From: Arenibacter amylolyticus
Lineage (GTDB): Bacteria > Bacteroidota > Bacteroidia > Flavobacteriales > Flavobacteriaceae
Length of the DNA: 59,217 nt
Direction: 5' to 3'
Assembly (NCBI RefSeq): GCF_002150785.1
Contig: NZ_MTAZ01000030.1
Coordinates: 1-59,217, forward strand
A program made the translations under genes and the position numbers. How positions within the stretch are numbered: position 1 is the stretch's first letter; each line of letters begins with the position of its first letter. The notes under the pieces are model-generated. The model searched no databases and was not told the origin of the DNA. It saw only the letters and a list, made by a program, of their open reading frames with translations. Below are positions 58,830 to 59,217 of this stretch, piece after piece.

Positions 58830-59217
58830 AGCGCTGTCGCTGTATAAGTAACTGTTTGTGTATACGTACCTGCTGGCTTTCCTAAAATATCAGAGGAAGA
58901 AGATTTCTCCGCTGGAATCTCATAATCCAAGTCCAGTGTTAACTTACTTCCCAAAGAGGCCTTACCAACTAGGGTTTGCTCCTTATCAGACAACTCAACA
59001 TCCTTTTTTGAACCATCCATGCTTCCTCCAGATGCTTTAATAGTCAAGACACTTACAGGTATACTATTCTTTCCATCCTCAAAGTTTTTACCGCCAGCCT
59101 TTACCGTTACGTTAAAGTTTTTGGTGGAAGTTACAATCAAAGCATTTGTTTGAGTTACAGCAGGAAGTCCGTCGTTATAATCTTCTGCGCTATTATATGC
59201 AAAGTTTACCGTTCCTC
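58826..59217 (-). CDS. Secreted pilin-like subunit (first copy, 5' end outside the window)
   Basis: The reading frame stays open to the window edge, so only the C-terminal 130 residues are seen; the start and signal peptide lie beyond 59217. The visible part begins GTVNFAYNSAEDYNDG and continues LIVTSTKNFNVTVKAGG, IPVSVLTI, LTLDLDYEIP and ends GTYTQTVTYTATAL with glycine at position 14 from the end. It is closer to the second copy than to the third. The downstream hairpin repeat shows a recent duplication. More subunit genes may follow outside the window. Confidence 0.78.
   Translation of the reverse strand, partial: GTVNFAYNSAEDYNDGLPAVTQTNALIVTSTKNFNVTVKAGGKNFEDGKNSIPVSVLTIKASGGSMDGSKKDVELSDKEQTLVGKASLGSKLTLDLDYEIPAEKSSSSDILGKPAGTYTQTVTYTATAL

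Noticed and set aside
56916-59217. Type V (FimA/Mfa1-like) lipoprotein pilins.
   Set aside because: The subunits with visible N termini have plain Sec signals without a lipobox cysteine, and a chaperone and usher-like protein are encoded next to them, which type V pili do not use.

Overview
The window is chromosomal DNA from a member of the Bacteroidetes, most likely a marine Flavobacteriaceae. The evidence is consistent across the window: AT-rich intergenic DNA, promoters of the Bacteroidetes TAnnTTTG (-7) type, weak Shine-Dalgarno sequences, a DUF2723 membrane protein, an ExbB/ExbD/ExbD operon with an extra membrane gene, a glycosylasparaginase close to the flavobacterial enzyme, and sucA/sucB organised as in flavobacteria. 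I cannot name the genus. No insertion sequence, prophage, CRISPR array or origin was seen.

Layout. 1-10.3 kb: tRNA-Gln, a large DUF2723 glycosyltransferase-like protein, a thioredoxin-fold protein that has lost its CXXC, a membrane-anchored metallophosphoesterase, CutC, glycosylasparaginase and polA. 10.3-23.9 kb: the translation cluster rplM-rpsI-rpsB-tsf, then pyrH-frr, interrupted by an antisense M61 peptidase, followed by an MMPL transporter, asnS, rpoN and a membrane protein. 23.9-29.7 kb: OMP, exbD, exbD, small membrane protein, exbB (reverse strand), tRNA-Ser, ansA, tatD and a retropepsin-like protein. 29.7-39.5 kb: sucB, sucA, a small unknown gene, an amidohydrolase, galE, a DegT-type aminotransferase and waaA. 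39.5-41.5 kb looks empty but holds one 98-codon gene and three tiny membrane-protein ORFs. 41.5-47.3 kb: acnA, an OsmC protein, a GAPDH, a ferredoxin-reductase-like flavoprotein and a methyltransferase.

The most interesting region is 47.4-59.2 kb, all on the reverse strand. In transcription order it reads: three paralogous secreted subunits (the first runs off the window), a PapD-like periplasmic chaperone, a 927-residue outer-membrane protein with usher-like architecture, a three-domain protein whose last domain is a subunit domain (a tip-adhesin layout), then a hybrid histidine kinase, a small histidine kinase and a LuxR-type response regulator. All four putative subunits, including the tip protein, end in the same beta-strand pattern, with glycine exactly 14 residues from the C terminus and hydrophobic or aromatic residues at positions 12, 8, 6 and 4. 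This is the chaperone-recognition signature known from chaperone-usher pilins. From the chaperone to the response regulator the gaps are 30 bases or less, so the surface structure and its signalling genes appear to be one operon. I infer a divergent chaperone-usher-type surface fibre of Bacteroidetes with its own built-in regulatory cascade. The pilin genes have separate promoters and terminators that could set subunit stoichiometry.
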